Positions 47,990 through 59,432 of a stretch of DNA of 64,000 bases are shown one piece after another (within the stretch, counting starts at the first letter, position 1; each line of letters opens with the position of its first letter). Both the position numbers and the translations under genes were made by a program. The stretch is taken from contig OZ038422.1 of the NCBI GenBank assembly GCA_964036155.1, positions 32,449,201 through 32,513,200 on the forward strand, written 5' to 3'. The notes beneath the pieces are model-generated. The model worked only from the letters and a program-made list of their open reading frames with translations. It was not told the origin of the DNA and searched no databases. Source of the DNA: Diploscapter coronatus. Lineage: Eukaryota > Nematoda > Chromadorea > Rhabditida > Rhabditidae.

Positions 47990-49403
47990 ATGCGTTTTCT
48001 ACTTCCGCTTTTGGTCCTGATTTCAGTCGTTTTCGTTCAGTGCCAGAGTCCTATCAAAGTATGGATGATTAGTAACTTGGAATTCTCAAGTCATAATGAT
48101 AATGATGAGATTATCAAAACATGTCTTGAGGCTTACAAGTCACCTGATGAATTATCATTTTGCCCGTTTCGTGGATTTTAGCTCCGTCCAGTCCACAATG
48201 CTGTCGCACAACGAAGATTCAAGTCGACCGGTTTAAGCATCGACAAAATCAAAGAAGTTATATAAACAAATTATCGTAAATTTAATGATTCGTTTAGTTC
48301 ATGAGCAAGTTCAACACTTGCGCTGATAGTGAGTGCGATCAGAAGAAATGCTCCAATGTAAGGTTTTAACGGTAAAATTGATATGTTTCCCACCTTGAAG
48401 ATAGCTTTATAGGATAGGCATAAAGCAAGTAGCACTTTCTTTGAAAGCTCTCCAAATTTGATACCATCAGCACGCGAAAACGGCTATTCAAGCATAGAGG
48501 GCCATACGCAGACTCTAGACACTTTCTTTTATCCCTTCGACGAAGTGGCGTGCATAATGAAGAGAGTTAGGGAACTTCCTCTACATCCTCCAGCTCTCGA
48601 TAACCGTGTTTTCCACTTTACTAATGACAATAGCCTTGACGATTTTGTTTGTTAATTTGAATTTTCTAGTACGCTAGCACCATCACAAACTCGAACAAGA
48701 AGTCGGCCTTCGCCGCGGTCTGCAAAGACCTCGTCAAGGTTCGAGACTTCCAGCGAAAAGTCGTCGCCCAGACCAATGAGGACTTCATTCCAGTCGTCGG
48801 AAAGGATGCTGGAACAAAGGTATTGTCAATGGCCGACTGCTTGAGACGAAATAAACGACAGACTTTTGATTTACGCAATTTTTACGCGCTATTTGCAGCA
48901 GGCTTTACAATATTACATCGTTTTCAAGGAATGAGGTAGACGACTATTTGTAAAAATACGCAATGCATACCCTGCACATCCGAATTTGTGCACCATTTAT
49001 TCTGTCTCAAGTTATCGGTTATTGACAATAGGGATTTTGTTCAAATGTATTGTTCGTTGAATCTTTTAAAATCATCAGATGAACAACCAGTACATCAAGA
49101 TGGATACTGATCAGAAGGGAAACATGACGAGTAGGTTGATCTCGATTCTAGATTTGTTGCTGTTTGAAGAATTTCGATGATCTTCTATAATTAGAGTAAA
49201 TTTCAGCATATCTGGACCCCCTGTTCCAAAAATGCATCCAAATCTCTATAAAGACTGTTGGAGAGGAGAAAACGGTTGGCTTTTATCCTAAAAGTGAAGA
49301 AGGAGAAGATTTTTAGAACGGCTGTGTCGCAAAACTTCTTGCGTGGACGAGCCAGAACAACGCGACGATGATGTTTGCCCTCAATTGGATCGGAAAACCA
49401 TAA
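47990..49403 (+). CDS. Secreted six-cysteine protein, unrecognised family, copy 1
   Basis: Seven exons: 47990-48058, from 48182, one starting TTCATGAGC, 48670-48819, 49079-49130, 49207-49274 and 49317-49403, all in phase. There is a clear signal peptide (MRFLLPLLVLISVVFVQC). The mature part has KFNTCADSECDQKKCSN, then VCKDLVKVRDFQRKVV, a KMDTDQKGNMT segment, LDPLFQKCIQISIK and NGCVAKLLAWTSQ, so six cysteines likely form three bridges. AATAAA lies at 49463. I do not recognise the family; it resembles other small nematode secreted helical proteins only in general layout. Its nearest relative is the next gene. The intron 48820-49078 is formed mostly by MITE-B. Confidence 0.82.
48821..49030. mobile_element. 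MITE-B copy 2 (210 bp), supplying a splice donor
   Basis: The ends read inward as TATTGTCAATGGCCGA and TATTGTCAATAACCGA, followed by CTTGAGAC. The left end abuts exon 48670-48819, so that AAAG/GTATTGTC is the splice donor. The element takes 210 of the 259 bases of the intron. Most of it is identical to 11279-11488. Confidence 0.93.
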
Positions 49404-49626
49404 ATCGATATTTTCTTGTGAAAATACGGAATAAGCGTCATGATGGCTTTGTTATTTTTTGTAATAAAATGTTCGCATTTTTATGAGTCATCGATACATT
49501 TTCGATCAATACGCATTTTTCCTCTAATCCAATCCTAATTGGCTATGGGTAATCTATAGGACGATGAAGATTTCCGATTTAGACCCTCTTTTGCAGGTGC
49601 ATTTAGATAGAACGTTTCATGAATTG

Positions 49627-50548
49627 ATGGTTCGATTTTTCGTGCTACTTGCTAATTTTGTCGTGATCGTTTTGGGTCAAACTTTGGAGGTAAAAAAAGT
49701 TTATTTTTCCCGAAAAAATAGTAAAATTTAGCCGGTGCCTATAGCGAAAAATTTCGCGAATCGGCAGTTTAAGCAGTATGGAGTGGATAAGGCGACTGTA
49801 GATAGTGTAACATTTGATATTTAAGATTTTCATTTTCAAAAGCAAAAAACTCTAGTTCCTAGCCGATTTCAACACCTGCAAAACTACTGACTGTGAAACG
49901 ACCGCTTGCAGCTCGGTAAGTTGGCTAAATTTTCATATGATGTTAGGTTGTTTCGTAGTTAGTGACTAACACTGGTGGTAATGCCGGCGTTAACGACGAG
50001 TGCTCACAGCTAACTCAAGCTCGTGACTACCAAAGGAGTCTGACGAACAAGCTGATGGAACTCTTCCAGTCGATAGTCGGACCGAATTTCTTGGCTACGG
50101 TAATTGTAGTTCAGCTTTATTATTACAAGAGCGTGTACAGACTCTGCTCGTCCTAGCGCGAACATTGAGAAATATCATCGCTCTAGAAGAGAGGCCAGAG
50201 TACGAACGTTTTCCTGGCAATTTTCTCGAACAATGATATGTCTCAATGTTCGCGCTAGGACAAACGAAGTCTGAACGGGGTCTAATAGAGCCAAAAATTC
50301 AGCTCTACAATAAATACCAAAACTTGGACAAGTCTCGTAGCGGCAATATCACGAATTACTTCCCGACTCTGATAGCCAACTTTGAAGCTTCAGCGAGAAA
50401 TAAAAACGGAGTAAAGGCTGCGGTAGGGAAGTTTACAAATTTGGTTTCTTAGAAAACAAATTAGAATACTGCCCTGACGACATTCTACAGCTACATCGAA
50501 TCGACAATATTCGACTTCAAAAAGACGTTTACCTATTTTGCCCAGTAA
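49627..50548 (+). CDS. Secreted protein, unrecognised family, copy 2
   Basis: A paralogue of the gene at 47990, with exons 49627-49689, 49732-49806, 49856-49915, 49959-50099, 50303-50422 and 50465-50548. It starts with the signal peptide MVRFFVLLANFVVIVLG. The shared core is DFNTCKTTDCETTACSS followed by ECSQLTQARDYQRSLTNKL. LDKSRSGNITNYF matches the DTDQKGNMT segment of copy 1. The C-terminal cysteine region of copy 1 is replaced by ALTTFYSYIESTIFDFKKTF without cysteine, so one disulphide is probably missing. AATAAA lies at 50565. Confidence 0.82.
50153..50266. repeat. Hairpin element in an intron of copy 2
   Basis: GTCCTAGCGCGAACATTGAG on the left is the exact reverse complement of CTCAATGTTCGCGCTAGGAC on the right, and pairing continues through AATATCAT/ATGATATG. 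The loop is about 55 bases. It lies in the 203-base intron 50100-50302. Confidence 0.9.
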
Positions 50549-51170
50549 ATTATTTGACTGCAAGAATAAATCTTTAATATCCAAATAGTTGAATCAAACA
50601 TTTTGTTTTGAAAAAAGACGAAAATTTAGCGATATGGAAACAGGAATGTTGACGGGTCGAAAAATTGCGACCCCGATCCGAAATTTCGGATCTGGTTGGG
50701 GTCAACATCCCTGATCAATATATTTTGACTAGAACTCTACAAATTTTGAGATGCATTTTTCGAAAATGACCATTATTTTCCAGAATAACTCACTTCAGAG
50801 TGGATAGTTTCGATATACTATCAATTATTTATTGTTTTCTTGAATTTATTCGACTGCGTTTAAAACAAAAATGTAATTTTCTGGTAATGAAATCGTCGCC
50901 AATGATGGAGATTAAATGACAGGGTCAGGGCTGTCTGAAGCTAAAAAATCGAGATTGAACTGAACCTCCAGATAGTTCAAAGTTTAGCTCGCACAACCCC
51001 GATTAAAAGGACTATTTATTTCAACTACAATTATCCCTCATCATTGTGGATGTCTTCGAGAGTTGTCTTTCTCATGATCATCGAATTAGAATGCACGAAG
51101 TTGAATAAAGATACTTTTTATTAAAATTATATGATAATTACGGAAATTAAATGTATTGAAATTGGAGATT
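50549..51170. other. Spacer between convergent genes, with a palindrome
   Basis: A hairpin at 50646-50708 has ATGTTGAC/GTCAACAT ends, a GGGTC/GACCC pair and the inner palindrome GATCCGAAATTTCGGATC. The stretch from about 50930 is part of the kelch duplication and has a diverged partner at 53690. Confidence 0.65.
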
Positions 51171-52713
51171 TCAGATATTAATTTTTCCGACCTCATTCCA
51201 TTCATTCGTTTGTGGATCGTATTCCTCGATTGAATTACAAAATTTTTTCTCGAAAATTTCTTGAAATCTAAGTTAACAAATATTTCGTATAAAGATATGC
51301 TAAATCTCAGCTCACCCTCCGATTGCATACAATTTCCCGTTAGCGACAATGAGCGAATGGTGATCTCTTGCATAATTCATATCAGCGATTCGAGAAATTC
51401 GACTGCCAACTGGAGCTGAGGGATCGAAACACAAACAGGATTTGAATGCGTCCCAACTAAATATATGATATATTATTTATAATACAAAATTAACGACTTC
51501 CGCCCTCCTCCAGTTATGTAAATTTTTCCATTTAACGATGCGATTCCAAAAGAATCTTGTTTTTCTGGAATCTCTCCAATTTCAATCCATTCCCGTTCAT
51601 CGTCTGATAATCGATATATCTTTCTACTATCCCATCCATCAATAGCTGAATATCCATAATTACAATAATGGACATGCTATAATGTGACCGTATAAAATTC
51701 CATTGCATGTTATTGTTTGAGCAAATGCAATTGGAAGAGGAAATGTAGGCCCTGTTTGCCATACTCCATCTATTAAAACCTGAACAAATTATTTCATTGA
51801 CTTTCATTCGATCTTCTTACATTCACGCGATTTGTCCATTTTCTCATTTCAGGACTGTATCCACCCAAATAATAGAATTTTTCTTTGAAATAAGCCACAG
51901 ATGCAAGTCCACGCCATTCAGGAGGATCTGGTCCTGCAAAGAATGCAATAAAATTAAATCGATCTATTAGATTTTATAATGTTACCTATATTAATTTGTC
52001 GAGTATTCAGATCGAATATTTCAAACGATTTTTTATCATAATTAATTGCGAAAATCTAAAATTTATAAAATTGGTAATTCCAAATAAAATAATTTACCAT
52101 ATCGTTTGTGGTTGCAATATCCCATGGCGATAAATAATTAGTAAAGTTCGCAATCTGCTCAACAGAATTAGTATGCGAATCAAACAGACAAATTCTTTCT
52201 TCGAAAATCTCGTTATTTGTATAATATACTAAACACTAAAGTTAACTTTCGAGAATACAACAGAATATTTTCCTACGATGGAATAAAATTTTATCTCTGC
52301 TATTTGATTGGGTGTAGTCTGTTGGTGACGTGCTATCTCCCGTATTTGATAGATTGGTTTCAGGTGAGATATTCTTTGCTATTATGTTAGCATAAGTGTC
52401 GGATGGCTCAATTATAGCTTGGGAGCTCCCATCCGAGACTATTCCTTGCAGGTGTCTAGATTATCATAAGTCTAAATAAATCTATGAGGCCCCATACTTT
52501 TCCTTAACATCTACAATAGATCCTGATGATTCTAAGGACGTGGAATTGTCGTTGAATTTTATATTCGAGTTGATCGAACTGACCTGAAAATGTTTATATG
52601 TTCAATATTGCTATCCTATAAAATTCTACCTGAACATGCTCCGAGGATAGAGTTCGCCTAATACAGCTTAATGCCAAACATAAACACAATAGTGGTGGAC
52701 GATGGAATTTCAT
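51171..52713 (-). CDS. Kelch-repeat protein with a signal-peptide-like N-terminus, lacking an F-box
   Basis: Exon 1 (52630-52713) encodes MKFHRPPLLCLCLALSCI..., which looks like a signal peptide. Two further exons are Ser/Thr/Asn-rich (NDNSTSLESSGSIVDV, NISPETNLSNTGDSTSP) with several N-glycosylation sites. The rest is a kelch propeller: ICLFDSHTNSVEQIANF, GPDPPEWRGLASVAYF, FYYLGGYSPEMRKWTNR, WQTGPTFPLPIAFAQTI, RKIYRLSDDEREWIEIG, KIYITGGG, ARDHHSLIVANGKLYAIGG and YDPQTNEWNEVGKINI-stop. From LYYTNNE onward it aligns with the gene at 53937. ATGACCTCATGA just upstream is a three-codon open frame whose stop overlaps the start codon. A secreted or lumenal kelch protein would be unusual. Confidence 0.75.
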
Positions 52714-53936
52714 GAGGTCATGAACGCTCGGGAATCGTTGGTGAAATGAAAATTGGGGGAGTAATTGTCGAGATGAATGCAGCCGCTATAGAATAAGGCC
52801 GATATATCTAACTGGATGAAATCCTAGATAAATTTTCAGAAAAACAAATTTCATAGCCCTGTTCCCACTAGATGGGGTCGGCTACCCTCAGCCCGTAATG
52901 AGACAGTCGACTTATCCTAACCGCACAGGATTAATGACCCGTCCCGAAGGATTCTAGGATAATTTTTCGTGGCTTTATCCGCTACTATTACCAACAATTT
53001 CTTAAACCCCTTGGTTTGGATCAAGGTGGAGGCGACTTGAGACTCTAGTCTAGACAGTGACACACGACCACTGCGCTAGATCACCACTATTCAGCGCCTT
53101 GACTAATATTGGATGGAAAATATATTCATTCCTATTAAAGTAATATCGAAACAAAACAGAACAATTTCAAATTCTCATTTATTGATCAATTCACATAGCC
53201 TAGCGAGTTCCCCTTTATAATATCGAAATCCTCTTCTAATTGATACTACTGAAACTGAATGACATAAAATTCGACAGATAACACTAACACTCGAAAAGAA
53301 AAAGAGGCTTTGTTTGGATGTTTCGTTTTTATGAATTTTAGAATTACCTGAAAAATTGAAATTTTATGCATTTAGCTATAAGAGTCGTTGTGGTCATAAC
53401 ATATTCTAGTGTTGATTTAGTAACATCGTGAACTATAGTCCATTTATCCAAATTCGAATCGTATTCTTCGAAAAATATGCATGATAGACAAAATTGTGGG
53501 TTCAGGAATGTGAAATATATGAAAATACTTCAAGTTTTATGAGAAATAATCATTTTTTGCTCATATAATATTTGGTGGATAAGGATACATACGCGTTTTT
53601 TCAGACATCGCTCAGCTGCGTTACTTTTTGCTATTCGAACCATTTAAATGTTTATTCCTTTTTTGTGAACGGTCATTTTATCTTATTCAGAGCTGTCTGA
53701 AGTTCGAAAAAATCGCAATTTAACTTAACCTGAACTGAACTTCCAGACAGCTCGAAGTTCAGTTCAGTTCGTACAACCCTGATTAAAAAGGATATTTATT
53801 TGTGTTGCGATTATCCTCCATCACTTTTAGATGTCTTCGAGAGTAGTCTGTACCATGTGTATTGAAGTTAAGTTATTATTTCACATTTTATTGAATGAAA
53901 TTTCTACATAAAATGTGAGATTGTTATAATCAAGCT
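52714..53936. other. Spacer between the kelch genes
   Basis: It contains the SINE-like element at 52853-53097. From about 53690 it contains the 3' flank of the kelch duplication, including a small hairpin (AGCTGTCTGAAGTTC type). No coding exon is supported. Confidence 0.55.
52853..53097 (-). mobile_element. tRNA-derived SINE-like element
   Basis: On the minus strand it begins with a tRNA head. TGATCTAGCGCAGTGGTCG is an A-box/D-arm, and GAGTCTCAAGTCGCCTCCACC is a decayed T-arm/B-box at the right spacing. A body follows (CTTCGGGACGGGTCATTAAT) and a 3' tail with GTAGCCGACCCCATCTAGTG. Tails like this are, as far as I recall, shared by SINEs of several invertebrates. There is no coding capacity. 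Confidence 0.7.
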
Positions 53937-55216
53937 TTATTTTATGTTAATTTCTTCGATTTCATGCCATTTATTCGTTTGTGGATCGTATTCCTCGATC
54001 GAATTACAAAAATTTATCATGGAAGTGTCTTGAAATCTAAATTACAAATATTTTATATAAAGATATGCAAAATTCCAGCTCACCCTCCGATTGCATACAA
54101 TTTTCCATTCGTAGCAACAAGCGAGTGACCAAGTCTTGCATAATTCATATCAGCGGTTCGAGAAATTCGACTATCAACTGGAGTTGAGGGATCGAAACAT
54201 AGACAGGATTTTAATACAATACCACCACTAAATAAATATTGATATATTATTTATCATACAAGATTAACGACGTCCATCCTCCTCCAGTTATGTAAATTTT
54301 TCCATTTAGCGATGCGACTTCAAAGGAATATCGTATTTCTGGAATCTCTCCGATTTCAATCCATTCCCGTTCATCGTCTGATAATCGATATATCTTTCTA
54401 CTCCTCCAACCATCAATAGCTGAATATCCATAATTACAATAATAAATATGCTATAATGTGACCGTATAAAATTCCATCGCATGTTATTGTTTGAACCCAT
54501 ATAATTGGAAGAGGAAATGTAGGCCCTGTTTGCCATACTCCATCTATTAAAACCTGAACAAATCGTTTCATGGGTTTTCATTCGATCTTCTTACATCAAC
54601 TCGATTCGTATTTTCCCATGTTTTAGGATCCTTTTCATTCTTTCCACCCAAATAATATAATTTGTCTTTGAAATAAGCCACGGATGCCCATAGACGCCAT
54701 TCAGGAGGATCTGGACCTGTAAAATTCTTTGAATCGATCATTCATGGATTTATTGATAAGACCTCTTGAAATTTGTCGAGTATTCCAGTCATATATTTCA
54801 AATAATTTCTTTTTCTTGTTAATTGCAAAAATCTGAAGTCTAAGAAATTATTCCAAATAACGATATACGAGTCTACTTTATTCCGCGTAGTTGCTAATTG
54901 AGATGGCAGATACCCATTGTCAAATTTTGCAATCTCTTCGACTGAGCGGGTAGATGAATTGAACAAGCATATTTTTCCTTCATTTTTATCATTCTTTCGA
55001 TAACACACTAAATTGTTATTTATCGTTTAAAAGTTTCTTACTTAACCTTCAACATAATTTCTTACGATAGAATAAAGTTCTCTCGAGCGCTATCGACAGA
55101 TATTTCTTGATTATTTGCATAATCTGTTTATTAGTCCAGGCCAATTGTCGCAGATCTTTGACTTCGGGATATTCGCAGATCAACAATATAATTTCGACTG
55201 GTAACTTGGCTAACAT
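53937..55216 (-). CDS. F-box plus kelch-repeat protein
   Basis: It starts MLAKLPVEIILLICEYPEV at 55216, just after TTGTTTAG, a likely trans-splice acceptor. The first 40 residues form an F-box, which would bind Skp1 in an SCF ubiquitin ligase. The kelch propeller follows: KICLFNSSTRSVEEIAKF, PPEWRLWASVAYFKDK, PTFPLPIIWVQTITCDG, RKIYRLSDDEREWIEIG and YDPQTNKWHEIEEINIK-stop. Kelch propellers of such proteins usually select the substrate. It is a tandem paralogue of the gene at 51171; the kelch parts and the 3' flanks are similar, but the N-termini are not. Confidence 0.8.
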
Positions 55217-58200
55217 CTTTGTTAAGGGGCCTAAACAATAAAAATGAAAACAGTATTGATTGAATGAGAAAGTCTACAATTAATGAGTTTGAAATTGATC
55301 ATCGGAGAAAGGAGAATGAAACTACTAAATTGATGCTTCGCAATTTTTATCAAGCTAAAAATCGATTCCTAAGCGTGGTTTATCATTCAAGAGCGAATGT
55401 CAATAAGGCCAAAGTCGGTATAACAAGGGTCCGTAAATAGGGCTGATTTTCACAGGGTTTATTCAGTTTTTTTTGCGCTGATTCTCATGATGCCGTCCGT
55501 TTTTTTTTTTTTTTTTTTTTTTTTTTCGAAAAAATGCAGATGGGCGGAGTTATGCTAATTTTTGGTTTTTCATGGCGCAAAAAAGTGTACATTTTCGCAA
55601 AAATCAATATTCAAAAGATTTTTATTTTGATGCCTGATAAACTAGATATTCATAGTAATCAAATAAAAAAGAATTATCGAGTTTGGCTTAGAATTTATGA
55701 GAATTATGAATTGTTAAATCAACTTTAGGCAAATATGAGTCATGACAACTCTTCGAAGAAGTGGAATTTCTTCTCTAGCGGGCAGTCTATAGGAAAACGG
55801 TTAAGTGTTTCAGCAACTAGAAGACCTGGACTACTTCTCAATATAAATAATTCGTGGAATCTAGCACTTTTAAAAAATTAAAAGAAGCGAAAGACCGATA
55901 TGATACTTTCCATATATTTTACTACGTTCATCATAATTTCCTTAATCGGTGTTATTTCGACGAGATTTTTCAAAATCGTGCTTAGCTGGTCTCTGCGAGC
56001 ATTTTGCTACAAAATTTGAATTTTTTTCATGCAAAATAGCGAAAATAGAATTTTCCGAAACTACCGGATCTGGACCCTCCAGAACAGACGGAACAAGTGG
56101 TCGGATCGGGTTTTAACCGTCAGATTCGTCATCAGCGTAGTCGAAAACCTCCAGAGACAAAAAATCAGCTCGAAATTTGAGGGTTGACTTTTCGGGTACC
56201 GCTTCACACTCGATTCTTATGAATAACGGCTTTCATATATCAGCTGGAATATTATCGACTAATTTGAACATTATAAAATACAAATATGCTTTTTACCACA
56301 GATGGCCTTCTATTTACCTGCCTATTGGTAAGGGTATCCCCTCATGCCTGAAATCTAAATTCAAATTTGCTACACTTTAATTTTACTTTCAATGTTAAAA
56401 TTTTTTATAATTATACATTTTTCAAGTTACTTGATCAAGACTGAAAACGTCTTGTTTTCCTCTTGTAATAAATTTCCCTTTGTTCTTTCTGAGGAATGTT
56501 TTTGGCACGTTTTCAATTTGTTTTCATTTTCCCAAGAGGAATATCGAGAGTCGGATATTTTGTAGTAGGAAAAAATGCTTCAAGTTATGGAAAAACGTTG
56601 TAATTCGTCAATGAACTCGACTAGAGATCTCATAACTTCAAGAACGAAGTGCAACATTCCAGTCATTTTTAGCGTTATTGGTTTTATTATGGAATGATAG
56701 AGGCTTTGTTTCGAGAATGGAATGAAATATTCCATCCATGTTTGTTGGGCTATGCTTAGTTATTGGCTAATAGGTTTATTTTCTCAAGAGCTCCCCAGAC
56801 ACGAATCTGTCAGAAGTCTTGTGTGAGTATCCACTGAAGCGCAGCAGAAGAAATTTCATTTGGAAAAGAAACTTGTCTTGCAGTTTTTTCGCTCACTCTT
56901 ACTTACGTCAAGTATTCTTTTTCCTCGATAAGAAAATGAGGAAAACTAGATTTTCCTAAATTTACTTTTAGAAGATAGGTTTTGAAGAATTCGCTTAGGA
57001 AACTACAGTAAGAAAATCTCATCACGAATTTCCTTAAATTTAGGTATATAACAAACCCGAAAGGTTGCAATGTGACATCTCTCAGGTTAGACTTCGCGCT
57101 TCGTAAAATTTTCCTTATGTTGATGATTTTGCGTACTTTTTCTTATCTTATGATTTTTCGCTTCAATAGCAATTCAGTTATTTTCAACCTCTATAAAGAA
57201 AAGCTCTTGAGATATTTATTAAGTCCGTGAGATTTTCAAATTCCTCAAAAATTCATAAGATTTACATCTTCTCGTTCTACCCAAAAATGTAGGAATAACC
57301 TAGAATTTTAGCTATTTCTGAGGTTGAATCGAATAGATTAGGCTATTCTGGGCTCTTGAAAACATGTGAAGGGAATTTAGGGATTATCTTCAGGATGCTG
57401 ATCCATTTCCGGTTATTAGATTTCATTTTATTGAGGTCCTCAGGAGCATTTCATGAAAGGCGTTCCAAATTGAATTTCATCAAATTTCTGTTGAAAATAG
57501 CTTTATTTGTTCAATTTTCAGCATTTTGTTGGTTTAGAAAATTTGTGTTTAGGTCTTTCTATTATGTTGGCATTAATCTAACAAAATTCGACACTAATCT
57601 ATGGGTGAAGAGTTTTTTTCGGAATAGTTTTCGGAATGTCGATTTTCAATTTTTTATGAGTTACCCCTGCACATCTAAGAACTCAGAAAACTAATTCGTG
57701 GGTTTTCGTTGATTCAATATTTTCGCATAATTCAATTACAATTTAACACGTTTCTTGCAAGAAAGGAGGCTTTATCTCGAAAAAAAATCCGGGTTTTTCT
57801 GCTGTGCTGAAAGATAGGCGATCAAAATTGACTGAGATAAATGAGAACCTTTCCTCTCGGGGCTTTGCATCCAAATAATGTAATCCGCCTTCAGGGGGTA
57901 CTTCGCTCAGTCGGTCCACTTATTTTCCTCTCAACCTTTCTCACAGAAAAGGAACTCTTCAATTCCAATTTTTATCAATGGTTTTTCCTTCCTTCGTTTT
58001 CAAGTATCATCCAATTTTTACTTATTCGCATTCTAGTTGCGGCTTTTTCCTCTGAATTAAGGCTGAATAGAATCCGAGCCTAAAAAATTCTTTCATAATT
58101 ATGTACTACGTAACTTCTTTTTCCTATAATTTTTTCATTGCCTTTTTATAAGTATCATCCAATTCCTACTTATTCGCATATTCTAGTTGCAGTTTTTCTT

Positions 58201-59432
58201 TCTGGGAATTCAATATTGTTTTTCCAGGCTTTTTGTTTTTTTAATAACTCGTCAAAAGCATCAAAAGGCCGCGGTGATTAATTGACATCCGGTTGCAAAT
58301 GCGAATTACGGCAAATATGCTTCGTTGCTAATATAACGACGCACTTATTTTATAATCCATTAATCATATTTCTGAGTGCTTATGATTCATATTTGATATT
58401 GATTAACACTCATAAAAACTTTATCCGCTTTTTCATTTTTATGAAAAATTTTCAAATTGATCCAATTTCTGTAAATCTTTATAATTACATTGCAAAAATT
58501 TAGAAACTTTAGATATCATTATATTAGAATATAAAAATTAACGGGAAAATAGTAAAAAAAAAACCTAAGATTCTTACCCCAATTTTTATCACTCTATTTC
58601 ACGAGCCAGAATAGATGTTCGTCGAAGTCATGCCTTGTCTTATCACATCCAAAGGGTTTCACTTGTGTGTTTTTGTTTGCTCGAACAGAGGCGGCATCAG
58701 CAACAGACAGCAGAAAGTGGGGCGGCCGTGTGATTGGATTTCCTCCCAAACGTGGCTCAAAGCTCGGCCGGGAAATCCGTCGCTATCCCTAAATCTCTCG
58801 CATAAATGCCTTTATTTTCGCCTGATATCTCCAATTTCTTTCTCCACACCCCTTTTCGCCTTTTTAATCTTTCGCATCCTTCCTTTGGAGATAACTTTTC
58901 TCTCCTCTCCTTTTGCATGTCCCTTCAGAAGTTTCATTTTTTCATTTCCACCTTTCAGTTTTTGATTTTAAAATTTTGCAACGCTAAAATATGCAAAGTG
59001 TTTCGAATTCACGCAAAGTTTACGCGAATAAAATTTGAGAAAATCGAACTTTTCACACGAATGTTTCAAAGTTTTCCTTTAAGCTACTGAAGCCTTACAA
59101 GCTGAGCTCTTCGATTAAGCAATTACAAATTTAAAAAATCAAACTCTTTCAAGAAACCCCTAAAATTGACGTTTTTCCTGAAATTCGTTTTCGTATCCAA
59201 TTTCGAATTTCGCTTACTTCCAGTCAATTCAAATGGTGGACTTTCAGGCTTTCGTCCTATTCTTCCTCAACAATTTCAACGAAACTCGAATTTTCTCTAG
59301 CTCTTAATGCGAATCATTAGCCCGGAAATCCGACCCAACTCGATAAAATTCTCTATTCGTCCTTCTGGATTTGTCTCAAAAACACCTAACTTTTCATCGA
59401 TATTCGCCTAGTGTCTACACACACATTTTCTA
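55217..59432. other. Gene-poor stretch upstream of the NELL-like gene
   Basis: About 4.2 kb without a supported exon. It includes a 27-base T run at 55500-55526. At 58620-58800 there is an island richer in G and C (CAGAAAGTGGGGCGGCCG and neighbours), which may be a regulatory or conserved non-coding element. The open frames of 112 and 116 codons in this stretch show no family features. Confidence 0.5.
55500..55526. repeat. Poly-T run of 27 bases
   Basis: An uninterrupted homopolymer. It could be the poly(A) tail of a retro-inserted sequence on the minus strand, but no parent sequence is recognised. The length in an assembly is unreliable. Confidence 0.8.

Noticed and set aside
54306..54581. 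Single long kelch-region frame taken as a gene
   Set aside because: It crosses a 43-base intron in the wrong frame. The spliced reading (GILY joined to AIDGW) restores the kelch pattern in both copies.
57356..57694. 112-codon open frame upstream of the NELL-like gene
   Set aside because: It is a Phe/Leu-rich accidental frame in AT-rich DNA, without a signal, domain or splice support.
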